Shown here: piece by piece, positions 63,265-64,000 of the stretch
How the letters are laid out: every line of letters starts with the position of its first letter
Position numbering within the stretch: position 1 is the first letter of the stretch
Source of the DNA: Onchocerca lupi
Taxonomy: Eukaryota; Nematoda; Chromadorea; Rhabditida; Onchocercidae
Reading direction: 5' to 3'
NCBI GenBank assembly: GCA_028564675.1
Contig: JAOVVO010000433.1
Span: 1 to 64,000 of the forward strand
DNA length: 64,000 nucleotides
The notes under the pieces: generated by a model
Database searches by the model: none
What the model was told of the DNA's origin: nothing
The model's input: the letters and a program-made list of their open reading frames with translations, nothing else
Position numbers and translations under genes: made by a program

Positions 63265-63450
63265 TAACAGAAACATTAAGCTTGTTTCAAAAGGAAAAAT
63301 TATGATGACAATTAAAAAGACGAACTTAGATAATCCAAATAAAAGTGAAACACGACAAGAAAGATGAAATTCATGCATATATTTGAAAAAAAAAAGAAAA
63401 AAAAATCCCCCTAATATTTTAAAACGTATATCAAAAATCGATATAAATCG

Positions 63451-64000
63451 TTAGCTTCCCATGGTTTTCTTCGAATTTTTCAAAGCACTTTCAATAACTT
63501 GTCCTAGACAACGACCAAATTCTTTCAAAATTGCTTTCTCAATTTCTACTTGAGTTGATTGCCCGCTGGATTCAATTTCTTCTGCTTGTGCTACAAGACA
63601 CAACGTCGCTGCCTCTACAACTTCATCCGTCATATAAAACCAAGGCAATCTGGAATCAAGAATGATTTTAATTATAAAAGATTTCGGATAATTCGTACGA
63701 TAAGTATGAAAAAAGAAAAAAGATAAATGAATTTAAGATTACTACAATACAGTAAACTTTTTCAGATATGTTTGATAAAAAACTATCGATATTATAAAAT
63801 TTGGAAAGACTTCCAAATCCCTTTTACAAAATTTAAAATAGCAACTAAACTTTTAGTAATAAACAAGACTAATTTCACATAGCTTCATTAATTTTATAAC
63901 TTTTTCTGACATTATAATTTATAGCTAGAAAATATAGGAAATCAAACTTCCTTGCTCAGCCAATATACACTCACGTTTTGGGATCACTCGGCTCCTGGAC
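63451..64000 (-). CDS. 3' end of an unidentified gene (partial)
   Basis: Last two exons: one running from beyond the right edge to 63975 (8 codons visible, VQEPSDPK), and the terminal exon 63649-63451, joined in phase 2 through an ac|gtgagt donor and a tgattccag acceptor. The visible C-terminus is 74 aa: LPWFYMTDEVVEAATLCLVA begins it, followed by amphipathic helix-like sequence (AQAEEIESSGQST..., KEFGRCLGQVIESALKNSKK) ending TMGS. The regular helical pattern suggests an all-helical domain. I do not recognise the family. Coding status is supported by the splice sites and the balanced amino-acid composition, unlike the surrounding low-complexity frames. Confidence 0.7.

Larger units (their letters stand above)
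59999..63450. other. Intergenic region upstream of the patched-related gene
   Basis: Contains a GA-rich block at 60890-60945, T runs near 61040, a cluster of imperfect repeats at 61666-61770, a tRNA-Ala-like sequence at 61816-61888, a run of about 21 A at 62587 and a run of about 42 T at 63222-63263. No coding exon recognised. Confidence 0.5.

Noticed and set aside
63157..63378. Minus-strand frame with a polylysine stretch
   Set aside because: Produced by translating the run of about 42 T; no other support.
1..64000. Bacterial endosymbiont insertion, CRISPR array or biosynthetic cluster
   Set aside because: No intron-free bacterial-type genes, ribosome-binding-site pattern or spaced direct repeats of CRISPR type were seen.

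Overview
This window is nuclear DNA from a parasitic nematode, most likely a filarial worm (Onchocercidae). The evidence is spliceosomal introns with T-rich ...CAG/AAG acceptors, splice acceptors lying directly in front of start codons (the usual sign of spliced-leader trans-splicing), a very AT-rich background full of A and T homopolymers, and two Cu/Zn superoxide dismutases whose sequences, including the secretory leader of the second, look like those I recall from filarial worms. The species cannot be fixed by eye. I see no bacterial (Wolbachia-like) gene and no CRISPR array.

Layout. 1-2013: an (aat)n tract and a dead Helitron, with a decayed PIF1-type helicase and a recognisable 3' end. 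4069-8041 (+): sideroflexin-5. 9581-12125 (-): spliceosomal U2A'. 13787-16408 (-): TMEM222/RTE1-family membrane protein. 17849-21722 (+): SMG9 of nonsense-mediated decay. 25375-28080 (+): SLC35E1-like transporter. 31631-32748 (+): cytosolic Cu/Zn SOD. 34061-35667 (-): secreted Cu/Zn SOD, tail-to-tail with the first. 39401-45372 (+): secreted, glutamine-rich protein with repeated C-x3-C-x3-C-x3-C units. 46087-46551: an intron-containing tRNA-Leu(CAA) and an inverted, decayed copy. 47707-48167 (-): small membrane/coiled-coil protein. 49494-59998 (-): 17-exon patched-related (RND/SSD) protein, with tRNA-Val(AAC) and tRNA-Lys(TTT) lying in its introns. 63451-64000 (-): the last exons of an unidentified gene.

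All exon models were built by hand. Each was checked for reading-phase continuity across every intron and for alignment with the family as I know it. Reconstructed lengths are: sideroflexin 329 aa, U2A' 316, TMEM222 177, SMG9 466, SLC35E1-like 387, SOD1 158, EC-SOD 200, Cys-rich protein 519, patched-related 984.

The genes form no single pathway. The themes are RNA processing (U2A', SMG9), mitochondrial and Golgi-type transport (SFXN5, SLC35E1), antioxidant defence (two SODs derived from one ancestor), and cuticle/extracellular-matrix or sterol-domain biology (Cys-rich repeat protein, patched-related protein). The least explained items are the near-perfect 36-bp hairpin at 47505-47582, the recently expanded 96-nt coding repeat at 43699-43971, the small gene at 47707-48167 and the partial gene at the right edge.
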